Assembly (NCBI GenBank): GCA_026932235.1
Contig: JAIXKR010000120.1
Location: 45,377 to 109,376, forward strand
DNA: 64,000 nt
Origin: Burkholderiales bacterium
GTDB lineage: Bacteria > Pseudomonadota > Gammaproteobacteria > Burkholderiales > Burkholderiaceae_C
Reading direction: 5' to 3'
The notes beneath the pieces are model-generated. The model ran no database searches, was not told where the DNA came from, and saw nothing but the letters and a program-made list of their open reading frames with translations. Every line of letters begins with the position of its first letter. The stretch's first letter is position 1. Both the position numbers and the translations under genes were made by a program. Shown one piece after another: positions 30,487 through 38,298 of this stretch.

Positions 30487-31735
30487 GATCGAGCGCTTGC
30501 GAGGGATCCGGCAGCGCCTGCACGCGTTCGAGCTCTCGCGCCATCGCGCGCGTGCGCACCTGCGCGGCGTCGATCGAGGCGCCGGCCTCGTCGAGCTTGC
30601 GCCGCGTGCGCAGCAGCACTTCGCCGAAGCGCGTGAACTCGGTCTTCACCGCACCCAGCACCTCCCACACCTCGGTCGAACGCTGCTCGAGCGCGAGCGT
30701 GCGAAAACCCATCTGCAGGCTGTTGAGGATCGCCAGCAGCGTCGTCGGCCCGGCAACCACGACGCGCGTGTCGCGCTGCAGCGCTTCCACCAGCCCGGGT
30801 CGGCGCAGCACTTCGGCGTACAAGCCTTCGGTGGGCAGGAAGAGCAGCGCGAAGTCGGTGGTGTGCGGCGGCGCCACGTACTTGTCGCGGATCAGGCGCG
30901 CCTGCTGGCGCAGCCAGGCCTCGATCGCCTTCGCCGACGCCTCCGCCGCGGGCGCATCCGCGCGTTCCTGTGCGTCCAGCAGGCGCTCGTAGTCCTCGCG
31001 CGGGAACTTGGCGTCGATCGGCAGCCACAGCGGCGCGCCGTCGGCGCGCGGGCCGGGCAGGCGCAGCGCGAACTCCACGCGCTCCGCGCGGCCGGGAACC
31101 GGAGCCACGTTGGTCGCGTACTGCGCCGGGGTGAAGACCTGCTCGATCAGCGCCGCCAGCTGCACCTCGCCGAAGACGCCGCGCGCCTTCACGTTGCCGA
31201 GCACGCGCGAGAGCGAACCGACGTCGCGCGCCAGGCCCTGCATCTCGCCCAGGCCCTGGTGCACCTGCTCGAGGCGCTCGGCGACGAGGCGAAAGCTCTC
31301 GCCCAGGCGCTGCTCGAGCGTGGCGTGCAGCTTCTCGTCGACGGTGGCGCGCATCTGCTCGAGCTTGCGCTCGTTGCCCTCGTGCAGGGCCGTCAGCCGT
31401 GCCTCCACCGTCGTGCGCAGCTCGCCCGCGCGCCGCTCGTGCTCGTGTGCGAGCTGGCGCAACTGCTCGAACTGGCTGCGCGCATGCTCGCCCGACTGCG
31501 CCAGCAGCACCGACTGCAGCGCCGCCAGGTCCTGCCGCTGCGCCCGCGCCAGGCGCGCCAGTTCCTCGCGAAGCTCACGCTCGAGCGTGCGCACGTCGGC
31601 CTGCAAGGCGAGCCGCAGCGCCGCCAGCGGTTCGTCGGATCGATGCGTCTCCCGCCCGCGCAGCAACAGCCAGGCCAGCATCAGCAGGTTCAGCGCCGCC
31701 AGCGCGAGCAGCGCTCCCAGCGTCCAATCGGGCAT
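30479..31735 (-). CDS. rmuC: DNA recombination protein RmuC
   Basis: RmuC limits rearrangements at inverted repeats and is predicted to have a PD-(D/E)xK-like nuclease core. The 418-residue protein has an N-terminal membrane helix (LGALLALAALNLLMLAWLLL), a long coiled coil (about 40-190) and the core domain with LWLPIDAKFPREDYERL and TTDFALLFLPTEGLYAEV. Length and order match the family. It overlaps the MFS gene that follows. Confidence 0.94.
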   Translation of the reverse strand: MPDWTLGALLALAALNLLMLAWLLLRGRETHRSDEPLAALRLALQADVRTLERELREELARLARAQRQDLAALQSVLLAQSGEHARSQFEQLRQLAHEHERRAGELRTTVEARLTALHEGNERKLEQMRATVDEKLHATLEQRLGESFRLVAERLEQVHQGLGEMQGLARDVGSLSRVLGNVKARGVFGEVQLAALIEQVFTPAQYATNVAPVPGRAERVEFALRLPGPRADGAPLWLPIDAKFPREDYERLLDAQERADAPAAEASAKAIEAWLRQQARLIRDKYVAPPHTTDFALLFLPTEGLYAEVLRRPGLVEALQRDTRVVVAGPTTLLAILNSLQMGFRTLALEQRSTEVWEVLGAVKTEFTRFGEVLLRTRRKLDEAGASIDAAQVRTRAMARELERVQALPDPSQALDHG

Positions 31736-31795
31736 GCGGCGATTGTCTCAGGGCCCGCATTCCCTTGCCCGCGCGGGCCGTGCCGGCACGCGAGG

Positions 31796-32788
31796 TCAGC
31801 CGAGCACTTCGGGGTTGAGCAGCGACGGCGGGCGCCCGGCCTGTGGGCCGAAGCCGAGCGCCGCGATGAGGTTGTCGGCGGCCAGATCGGCCATCGCACG
31901 GCGCGTGGCCAGGCTGGCGCTGCCGATGTGCGGCGTCAGCGCGACGTTGTCGAGCGCGAGGAGCGCGGGGTTGACCTTCGGCTCGCCCTCGAAGACGTCG
32001 AGCCCGGCAGCGGCCAGGCTCCCGCTGCGCAGCGCCCGGGCGAGCGCCTCCTCGTCGACGAGACCGCCGCGGGCGATGTTGGTGAGCGTGGCGCCGCGCT
32101 TCATCAGCGCGAGTTCCGCCGCGCCGATCGTATGGTGCGTCTCGCCGCTGTAGGGAAGCACGAGGACCAAGTGGTCGGACTCGCGCAGCAAGGTGCCCTT
32201 GTCGACCCAGCGCGCACCCAGCGGCGCCTCGAGCGCGGGCTCGAGGCGGCTGCGGTTGTGATAGAGCACCTTCATGCCGAAACCCAGCGCCCCGCGCCGC
32301 GCGATCGCCTGGCCGATGCGCCCCATGCCGAGGATTCCGAGCGTGCTGCCGTGCACGTCCGGGGCGACGAACATGTCGTAGCTCCAGCGGTCCCAGCGCC
32401 CCGCGCGCAGGTAGCGCTCGCCCTCGGTGATGCGCCTCGCCGCGGCCATCATCAGCGCGAAGCCGAGGTCGGCGGTGGTCTCGGTGAGAACACCGGGCGT
32501 GTTCGTCGCCATCACCTTGCGCGCGCTGCAGGCGGCAACGTCGATGTTGTTGTAGCCCACTGCCATGTTGCACACCGCCCGCAACTGCGGGCAGGCGTCC
32601 AGCAGCGCGGCGTCGATGCGCTCGCTGCCGGTGATGAGGGCGCCGGACTTGCCCTGCAGCCGCGCCAGGAGCTGTTCGCGCGGGTGGATCGTGTCGTCCG
32701 CGTTGTCCTCGACCTCGAAGTGCGCGCGCAGGCGCTCGACGACCTCCGGGAACACCTTGCGCGCGACGAGCACCCTGGGCTTGGTCAT
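31796..32788 (-). CDS. D-2-hydroxyacid dehydrogenase (glyoxylate/hydroxypyruvate reductase type)
   Basis: The 330-residue protein is an NAD(P)-dependent D-2-hydroxyacid dehydrogenase. It has the dinucleotide loop LGILGMGRIGQAIARR (about 150), the catalytic arginine in TNIARGGLVDEEAL and the histidine in LTPHIGSASLATR. The GRS subgroup (glyoxylate reductase/glycerate dehydrogenase) fits best by motif spacing. I start at the ATG at 32788 (MTKPRVLVARKV) because AGGAGG precedes it by 6 bases. It follows the antiporter gene by 24 bases and may share its transcript. Confidence 0.88.
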   Translation of the reverse strand: MTKPRVLVARKVFPEVVERLRAHFEVEDNADDTIHPREQLLARLQGKSGALITGSERIDAALLDACPQLRAVCNMAVGYNNIDVAACSARKVMATNTPGVLTETTADLGFALMMAAARRITEGERYLRAGRWDRWSYDMFVAPDVHGSTLGILGMGRIGQAIARRGALGFGMKVLYHNRSRLEPALEAPLGARWVDKGTLLRESDHLVLVLPYSGETHHTIGAAELALMKRGATLTNIARGGLVDEEALARALRSGSLAAAGLDVFEGEPKVNPALLALDNVALTPHIGSASLATRRAMADLAADNLIAALGFGPQAGRPPSLLNPEVLG

Positions 32789-32812
32789 CGCGGTTCCTCC
32801 TGCATCCACGGT

Positions 32813-34297
32813 TCAGCGGAAGAAGACGACGGTCATCAAGAGCAGCAGCGGCAACAACACCGCCGCGCTCCAGGCCATGTAGCCGAAGAAGCTGGGCATG
32901 CGCACCCCACGGTCCTCGGCGATGGCCTTGACCATGAAGTTGGGCGCATTGCCGATGTAGGTGTTGGCGCCCATGAAGACCGAGCCCGCGGAAATCGCTG
33001 CCAGTGTCGAGGCGAGCGGGCCCATGAGCTGCTGCGGGTCGCCGCCGGCGAGGTTGAAGAAGACGAGGTAGGTGGGCGCGTTGTCGAGGAAGGACGACAG
33101 GCCGCCCCTGAACCAGAAGTAGGCCCAGGGCAGCGGCTGCCCGTCGGCGCCGGTGACCGCGCGCGCAACCGCGGCAAACGCACCCTGCTCGCCCGCGCGC
33201 AGCATCGCCAGCACCGGAATCATCGTGAGGAAGATGCCGACGAAGAGCTTGGCAACCTCGGCCATCGGCGCCCAGGAGAACTGGTTCGCCTGCCGCACGG
33301 ACTTGGGCGTGATGGCCAGCGAGACCAGCGTCACCACCACCAGCAGCCCGTCACGAACGATCTGCTGCAGTTCCACCCGCGTGCCGTAGACCTCGAAGCC
33401 GATTCCCGGGTTCCAGATGCCGCTCATCAGCACCAGCGCGACCACGGCCAGCAGCGGCAGGAAGTTGATCGCGCCGTCGAGCCCGAGGCGCTGGGTGTCC
33501 GGCGTCGGATCGACGGCCAGCACGCCTTCCTTGCGGTAGTACCAGCTGTCGAGGACGTAGAAGATGACGAGCAGCGCCGCGATCAGCGACAGCGTCTCCG
33601 GGAAGATGTGGCGTATCGTCCAGAAGAAGTCGACACCGCGCAGGAAGCCGAGGAAGAGCGGCGGATCCCCCAGCGGCGTGAGCGAGCCGCCGGCGTTGCT
33701 GACGGTGAAGATGAAGAAGACGACGACGTGCGCGACGTGCTTGCGGTTGTCGTTGGCGCGGATGAGCGGGCGGATCATCAGCATCGAAGCGCCGGTGGTC
33801 CCCATCACGCTGGCCAGCGCCGATCCCACTGCCATGATGCCCACGTTCACCATCGGGCTGCCGCGCAGGTTGCCGCGGACGTAGATGCCGCCCGCGGCGG
33901 TGAAGAGCGCGCACAGCAGCACGATGAAGGGGATGTACTCGGCCAGCAGCGCATGCACGACCGCCTGCCCCGCCGCGGCCGCGCCGAAGACCAGCGCGAA
34001 GGGAAGCAGGAAGGCGAGCGACCAGCCAAGGACGATCTTGCCGAAGTGGTGGTGCCACAAGCCCGGCGTGAGCAGCGGCAGCAATGCGATCGAGAGCAAC
34101 ACGCCGGCAAAGGGCAGGCCCCACCAGCCCACGAGGCTGGCGCCGTCGACCTCCGCGGCGCGCGCCAGCAAGGGCATGGTGAACAGGGTCGCGCCGAGCA
34201 CGGCGCGAAGGGTCCGTCGGGCGCGGTCCGTCCCTGGCGCGGCTTCGACGCCGACCGGCGGCGCGGCGTTCTCTGTGGCAGCACTCATGCGCGCCAT
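32813..34297 (-). CDS. Sodium:proton antiporter, NhaD/citrate-transporter-like
   Basis: The protein of about 494 residues has some twelve membrane segments of the ion transporter superfamily. Conserved parts are GTTGASMLMIRPLIRANDNR, FFIFTVSNAGGSLTPLGDPP, the hairpin with FLDNAPTYLVFFNLAGG, and MGANTYIGNAPNFMVKAIA. The two helical-hairpin signatures are typical of NhaD-like Na+/H+ antiporters and their CitMHS-type relatives. An ATG three codons in (34288) is an equal start candidate. No ribosome site distinguishes them. Confidence 0.85.
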   Translation of the reverse strand: MARMSAATENAAPPVGVEAAPGTDRARRTLRAVLGATLFTMPLLARAAEVDGASLVGWWGLPFAGVLLSIALLPLLTPGLWHHHFGKIVLGWSLAFLLPFALVFGAAAAGQAVVHALLAEYIPFIVLLCALFTAAGGIYVRGNLRGSPMVNVGIMAVGSALASVMGTTGASMLMIRPLIRANDNRKHVAHVVVFFIFTVSNAGGSLTPLGDPPLFLGFLRGVDFFWTIRHIFPETLSLIAALLVIFYVLDSWYYRKEGVLAVDPTPDTQRLGLDGAINFLPLLAVVALVLMSGIWNPGIGFEVYGTRVELQQIVRDGLLVVVTLVSLAITPKSVRQANQFSWAPMAEVAKLFVGIFLTMIPVLAMLRAGEQGAFAAVARAVTGADGQPLPWAYFWFRGGLSSFLDNAPTYLVFFNLAGGDPQQLMGPLASTLAAISAGSVFMGANTYIGNAPNFMVKAIAEDRGVRMPSFFGYMAWSAAVLLPLLLLMTVVFFR

Positions 34298-34318
34298 TGT
34301 TCCATCAACGCGAAGGCC

Positions 34319-35266
34319 TCATGCCGTGGCGCTCGCGGCCCAGGTCCGCGCGTGCGCCTGCGCGAGTTCGAGCGTGCGGCGATGGATGGCCACCGTCGTT
34401 GCCGGCTCGCGGTTGTAGCCGCCGGCCATGCACACCGCCACCGGGACGCGGTACCGCTGCAACAGCGCGAACACGCGGCGGTCGCGCTCGGCCAGGCCCG
34501 CAAGCGTCAATGCCAGGCGCCCCAGCCGGTCGTCGACGTGCGGGTCCGCGCCCGCCAGGTAGAAGGCCAGCCCCGGCGGCACCGCGGCCTGTCGTTCCCA
34601 GGCCTCGTCGAGCGCGGTCTCCAGGGCCTGCAGGTACTGCGCATCATCGCAGCCGTCGGCAAGCGCGACGTCCAGGTCGCTCGCCTCCTTGCGGAAGGGA
34701 AAATTGTTCGCCCCGTGCAGCGAGAGCGTGAACACGCTTTCGTCGCCGGCAAAGATCGCCGCGGTGCCGTTGCCCTGGTGCACGTCGAGGTCGATCACCC
34801 ACACGCGCAGCCGCTGCCGTCGGCGGCGATGCACCTCGCCTTGAAGCACCCGCGCGGCCACCGCGACATCGTTGAAGACGCAGTACCCGGAACCCTTGTG
34901 GGCGTAGGCGTGGTGCGTGCCCCCGGCGAGGTTCGCGGCCACCCCCTCGCCTTCCAGGAAAGCCGCGCGCGCCGCCGCGATGGTCGCGCCGACGGAGCGC
35001 CGCGAGCGCTCCACCATGGCCGGCGACCACGGGAAGCCGATCTCGCGCTGCTGCGCCTTCGTGAGCGTTCCGTGCACGACGGCGTCGATCCAGGCGGGAT
35101 CGTGGGCCAGCGCCAGTTCGGCGTCGGCGGCCGGCTGCGCGGGCTGCACGCGCAGCGTCGGCAAGTGCGCCTGGACGGCTTCGCGCAGGAGGCGGTACTT
35201 GCCCATCGGGAACGGATGCCCCGGCGGCAGGGCCAGCGCGAAGCTGTCGGCGTGAAAGGCCTGCAT
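34319..35266 (-). CDS. Histone-deacetylase-family amidohydrolase
   Basis: The 315-residue protein has the zinc-hydrolase signatures of the HDAC/acetylpolyamine amidohydrolase family. These are [18 protein letters not shown] with the twin histidines, [12 protein letters not shown] with the metal aspartate and histidine, [12 protein letters not shown], and [10 protein letters not shown]. In bacteria such enzymes deacetylate acetylated polyamines, lysines or acetoin-related substrates; the substrate here is unknown. I start at 35266 (MQAFHADSF). An ATG at 35326 would add 20 residues but would run through the phasin promoter. Confidence 0.87.
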   Translation of the reverse strand: MQAFHADSFALALPPGHPFPMGKYRLLREAVQAHLPTLRVQPAQPAADAELALAHDPAWIDAVVHGTLTKAQQREIGFPWSPAMVERSRRSVGATIAAARAAFLEGEGVAANLAGGTHHAYAHKGSGYCVFNDVAVAARVLQGEVHRRRRQRLRVWVIDLDVHQGNGTAAIFAGDESVFTLSLHGANNFPFRKEASDLDVALADGCDDAQYLQALETALDEAWERQAAVPPGLAFYLAGADPHVDDRLGRLALTLAGLAERDRRVFALLQRYRVPVAVCMAGGYNREPATTVAIHRRTLELAQAHARTWAASATA

Positions 35267-35299
35267 CGAAGGAAATTCTAGGAGGTGGACTCCAGAATG

Positions 35300-35313
35300 T
35301 TGCGCCGCAGCAA
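35300..35313 (+). promoter_or_regulatory. Candidate repressor site upstream of the phasin -35
   Basis: TTGCGCCGCAGCAA has TTGC/GCAA ends as an inverted repeat and lies 7 bases before the -35 hexamer. A near-identical copy lies at 35359. The pair resembles the two PhaR-repressor contacts described at the phaP promoter of Cupriavidus necator; this match is from memory. Confidence 0.55.
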
Positions 35314-35320
35314 ATTGTTC

Positions 35321-35348
35321 TTGCATTCCTCCGGGAAGACCCTATACT
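35321..35348 (+). promoter_or_regulatory. Sigma-70-like promoter of the phasin gene
   Basis: TTGCAT at 35321-35326 and TATACT at 35343-35348 are separated by 16 bases. The predicted transcription start is near 35355, giving a leader of about 95 bases before the ATG at 35449. The fit is strong for this GC-rich genome. Confidence 0.65.
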
Positions 35349-35358
35349 TCGATCCATG

Positions 35359-35372
35359 TTGCACCGCAGCAA
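35359..35372 (+). promoter_or_regulatory. Candidate repressor site at the phasin transcription start
   Basis: TTGCACCGCAGCAA differs from the copy at 35300 in one base. It lies just after the predicted start of transcription, where a bound repressor would block initiation. The two copies are 59 bp apart and flank the promoter. Confidence 0.55.
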
Positions 35373-35448
35373 TGAACGCAGGACCGGCTTCCAACCGATC
35401 TTCCCCTTTGTCCCCCGTCTCACATCCACCGACCGTAAGGAGAGCACC

Positions 35449-36003
35449 ATGAACTTCAACCAGGACCAACTGATGGCGACGCAAAAGGCCAACGTCGAGA
35501 CCCTCTTCGGCCTGAGCCAGAAGGCGTTCGAAGGCGTCGAGAAGCTCGTCGAGCTGAACATGCAAGTCGCCAAGACCGCGATGGCCGAGGCCGCCGAGGC
35601 CACCAAGGCCGCGCTCTCCGCCAAGGACGCGCAGGAACTGCTCGCGCTGCAGGCCAGCCTGCTGCAGCCCAACGCCGAGAAGCTTGCCGCCTACAGCCGT
35701 CATGTGTACGACATCTTCGCCGCGACCAACGCCGAGCTGACCGCCGCTGCCGAGAGCCAGGCTGCCGACGTGCAGCAGAAGGTTCTGGCCAGTGTCGACA
35801 CCGCGGTGAAGAACGCGCCCGCGGGCACCGAGAGCGCCGTCGCGCTCGTCAAGTCGGCCGTTGCCGCCGCCAACAACGCCTTCGAAACCGTGCAGAAGGC
35901 CGCCAAGCAGGCTGCCGAAGTCGCCGAGTCGAACTTCCAGGCGATGACCGCCACCGCCGCGAAGGCGACGCAAGCGGCGACGAAGTCCAAGCGCGCCGCC
36001 TGA
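35449..36003 (+). CDS. phaP: Phasin (PHA granule-associated protein)
   Basis: Phasins coat PHA granules and control their number and size. The 184-residue protein has the phasin pattern [20 protein letters not shown], then [19 protein letters not shown]. It is almost entirely helical, rich in Ala, Lys and Glu, with a Lys/Ala-rich C-terminus (ATKSKRAA). AAGGAGAG precedes the ATG. A sigma-70 promoter with two repressor-like sites and a strong terminator make it a one-gene unit. It matches the phaC/phaB genes at 10.6-13.2 kb. Confidence 0.95.
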   Translation: MNFNQDQLMATQKANVETLFGLSQKAFEGVEKLVELNMQVAKTAMAEAAEATKAALSAKDAQELLALQASLLQPNAEKLAAYSRHVYDIFAATNAELTAAAESQAADVQQKVLASVDTAVKNAPAGTESAVALVKSAVAAANNAFETVQKAAKQAAEVAESNFQAMTATAAKATQAATKSKRAA

Positions 36004-36062
36004 CCGTCAGGCGTGAGGAGCCGGGCCGCGCATCGCGGCGCGGCGGCCTCGGGAAACTCCGC

Positions 36063-36092
36063 GGCCCGGTGGTGACACCGGGCCTCTTCTTT
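36063..36092 (+). terminator. Intrinsic terminator after the phasin gene
   Basis: GGCCCGGTG and CACCGGGCC form a perfect 9-bp stem with loop GTGA, followed by TCTTCTTT. It lies 60 bases after the phasin stop. The stem could also act on the minus strand, where the acnD-prpF transcript ends at 36225, but no T-run serves that direction. Confidence 0.85.
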
Positions 36093-36224
36093 CATGGCCC
36101 GAGCGACGACGCGCTCCTGACCGTCGCCGGCCGTGCGACCTCGCCGACCCCTTTCCGACCGCCGGTCTGGCGCCCGAGCCGGCGCGGCGGGGAGCTCCAT
36201 CGTCCGGCCTCCTTGCGAACAGGA

Positions 36225-36965
36225 TCAAGAGACAGCGGCCAGGGGTGCCACGGCCGCGTCGCGCTGGCCATGCCGTGCCAGCGCCGCGGCCACGAAGCCG
36301 GTCCGCTTGGCGTCCTCCACGAACGCGCGCAGGTACGAAAGGCCCGCCTCGCGCCCTCTCGCCGTGCCCATGGCCTGTTCGATCGCCGTAAAGCGCCCGT
36401 CGATGACCCGAAAGCCGGGATGCGCTGCGGCGTAGGCCAGCAGGGGTTGGCGAACGCCCGCTGCGGCGCCCAAGCCCCCCCGTGCAAAGAGGTCGACAGC
36501 GCCGGCCGAGGTATCTGCACGGACGAGTTCTGCATTCGTCAGGGTGCGGGTCAGGAAGAGGTCGTATGCTGCACCCCGCCCCACGGCGATGCGCACCCCG
36601 GGCCGGTCCACATCGGCAATCGTCCGCAGGGGAGAGTCTTCACGGACGATGTAGCTGCCCTCGATGACAACATAGGGCGCGGTGAACGCGATCTGTTCCG
36701 CGCGCACCGGGTCGATGGCCAGGAACGCCACGTCCCAGGCTGCCGCCCGCAGCGCGTCGAACACCTTGCCGGCAGCATCGAATGTCACGTGCTCGACCGG
36801 CGCGCCGAGCCTGGCGCCAAGCGCATGGGCCAGGTCCACCGAGACCCCTTTGGGTTCGCCCGTTTCGGGATCGGGATGTGCCAGCACCGGATTGCCGTAG
36901 TTGATGGCGACCCGGATGTGGCCATGTGGCGCAAGGTCGGCGAGGACGGCGGATCGGTCGCTCAT
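36225..36965 (-). CDS. Substrate-binding-fold (SBP_bac_3) protein without signal peptide
   Basis: The 246-residue protein has the two-lobed amino-acid-type binding protein fold. Visible parts are IRVAINYGNPVLAHPDPETG near the start, VSVDLAHALGARLG, and AWDVAFLAIDPVRAEQIAFT. The following YVVIEGSYIVREDSPLRT is the hinge and ligand-side block. Unlike normal ABC receptors it starts directly with the domain and has no signal peptide, lipobox or membrane helix, so it is predicted cytoplasmic. It begins one base after prpF stops, and no ABC permease or ATPase is nearby. An enzyme or ligand-sensor role in the acnD-prpF pathway is a fair inference. The family includes catalytic members such as cyclohexadienyl dehydratase. 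Confidence 0.8.
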   Translation of the reverse strand: MSDRSAVLADLAPHGHIRVAINYGNPVLAHPDPETGEPKGVSVDLAHALGARLGAPVEHVTFDAAGKVFDALRAAAWDVAFLAIDPVRAEQIAFTAPYVVIEGSYIVREDSPLRTIADVDRPGVRIAVGRGAAYDLFLTRTLTNAELVRADTSAGAVDLFARGGLGAAAGVRQPLLAYAAAHPGFRVIDGRFTAIEQAMGTARGREAGLSYLRAFVEDAKRTGFVAAALARHGQRDAAVAPLAAVS

Positions 36966-36966
36966 C

Positions 36967-38145
36967 TCACAGATCCTCGGGCACGAGAACCCAGCCCTCC
37001 ATGAGCCGGCGCGCGGACCGGCTCATGATCACCTTCTTGACGGCCCACTGGCCATCGACCTCGGCCGCTTCGGCACCGACGACCAGCGAACCGGACGGAT
37101 GTCCGAATCGCACCCGGCCATCGGGCCCCGCGGGCGCCAAGCGGTGGACCAGCGTGCCGGGGATCGCCGCTGCGGCGGCAATCGCCACGGCGCCGGTGCC
37201 GGTCATCGCGTGGTGCAGCGGGCCCATCGAGAAGATGCGAGCCAGCAGGTCGATCGACGAGGCGGCAACCGCCTTGCCATCCGAAGCGGTGTACGCGGCA
37301 GGTGCGGCGACGTACGCGAGCTTGGGCGTGTGCGGCCGCTTGGCAGTGGCTTCCTCCGCGCTCAGCGCCAGCCCCATGGCCACCGCCCCATGCGCGCGCA
37401 CGGCCTCGGCCAGCGCCAGGAGTTCCTTCTTGCCGTTGACATCGCCCTGCAACTCGGTGCCTTTGAGCCCGAGCGCCTTGGCCTCGACGAAGATCGTCGG
37501 GTTGCCGGCATTGATGAGCGTGACCTCGACCCTGCCGACACCGGGAACGTCGAGGGTGTCCACTTTGTTCCCGCTGGGGAACATCGCACCGCCTGTACCG
37601 CCGTCGGCGCCTGCCTCGTCCGCCGCCGGGTCAAGGAACTCGAGCTTCACCTCGGCCGCCGGGAAGGCGACGCCATCGAGTTCGAAGTCGCCAAGCTCGA
37701 CCACCTCGCCGCCGCGCATGGGAACGTGCGAGACGATCTTCTTGGCGATGTTCGCCTGCCAGATGCGAACCACGGCGGTACCGTCGGCCGGTGCTGCGAC
37801 GAGGCCGGAGGTGATGGCGAACGGGCCGACGGCGGCGCTGAGGTTGCCGCAGTTGCCCGACCAGTCGATCACGGGCGCGTCGATCGCGACCGCACCGAAC
37901 AGGTAGTCCACGTCGCAGTCGGGTCGCGTGGACTTGGACAGGACCACGACTTTGCTGGTGCTGGATGTTGCTCCACCCATTCCGTCCGTGTGCTTTCCGT
38001 AGCGGTCCGGGCTGCCGATCACGCGCAGGAGGATGCGGTCACGGGCCTGCGCGTCGGCCGGCAGATCGCCGGCGACGAAGAAGACGCCCTTGCTGGTGCC
38101 GCCACGCATGTAGACGGCGGGTATGCGATGTTGACTCATCGACAC
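36967..38145 (-). CDS. prpF: PrpF-family isomerase (2-methylaconitate/aconitate isomerase)
   Basis: PrpF moves the double bond of 2-methylaconitate or aconitate between its trans and cis forms so that an AcnD/aconitase can act on it. The 392-residue protein has the family's opening IPAVYMRGGTSKGVFF, MGGATSSTSKVVVLSKS, WSGNCGNLSAAVGPFAI and LINAGNPTIFVEA. The cysteine in GNCGN and the lysine of TSKG are the expected active-site positions. It follows acnD by 153 bases and precedes the signal-less binding protein by one. The absence of prpB and prpC leaves the natural substrate open. Confidence 0.92.
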   Translation of the reverse strand: MSMSQHRIPAVYMRGGTSKGVFFVAGDLPADAQARDRILLRVIGSPDRYGKHTDGMGGATSSTSKVVVLSKSTRPDCDVDYLFGAVAIDAPVIDWSGNCGNLSAAVGPFAITSGLVAAPADGTAVVRIWQANIAKKIVSHVPMRGGEVVELGDFELDGVAFPAAEVKLEFLDPAADEAGADGGTGGAMFPSGNKVDTLDVPGVGRVEVTLINAGNPTIFVEAKALGLKGTELQGDVNGKKELLALAEAVRAHGAVAMGLALSAEEATAKRPHTPKLAYVAAPAAYTASDGKAVAASSIDLLARIFSMGPLHHAMTGTGAVAIAAAAAIPGTLVHRLAPAGPDGRVRFGHPSGSLVVGAEAAEVDGQWAVKKVIMSRSARRLMEGWVLVPEDL

Positions 38146-38298
38146 TTCCTTCAGTGGGTGGCTGATGACGGCATGCAGGCGATGCAGACCGGACTGCCCG
38201 TCTCGGCCACGACGTCGGCCTCGCCCGGTGTCCCGTCGTCGCGCACGCGATCCGAGACAAAGACCAGCATGGAGGGTGCCCCGCTGTCGGTGCGAACC

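Noticed and set aside
30338..35281. Open plus-strand frame of 1647 codons
   Set aside because: It lies opposite rmuC, the dehydrogenase, antiporter and HDAC-family genes; low complexity and no domain.
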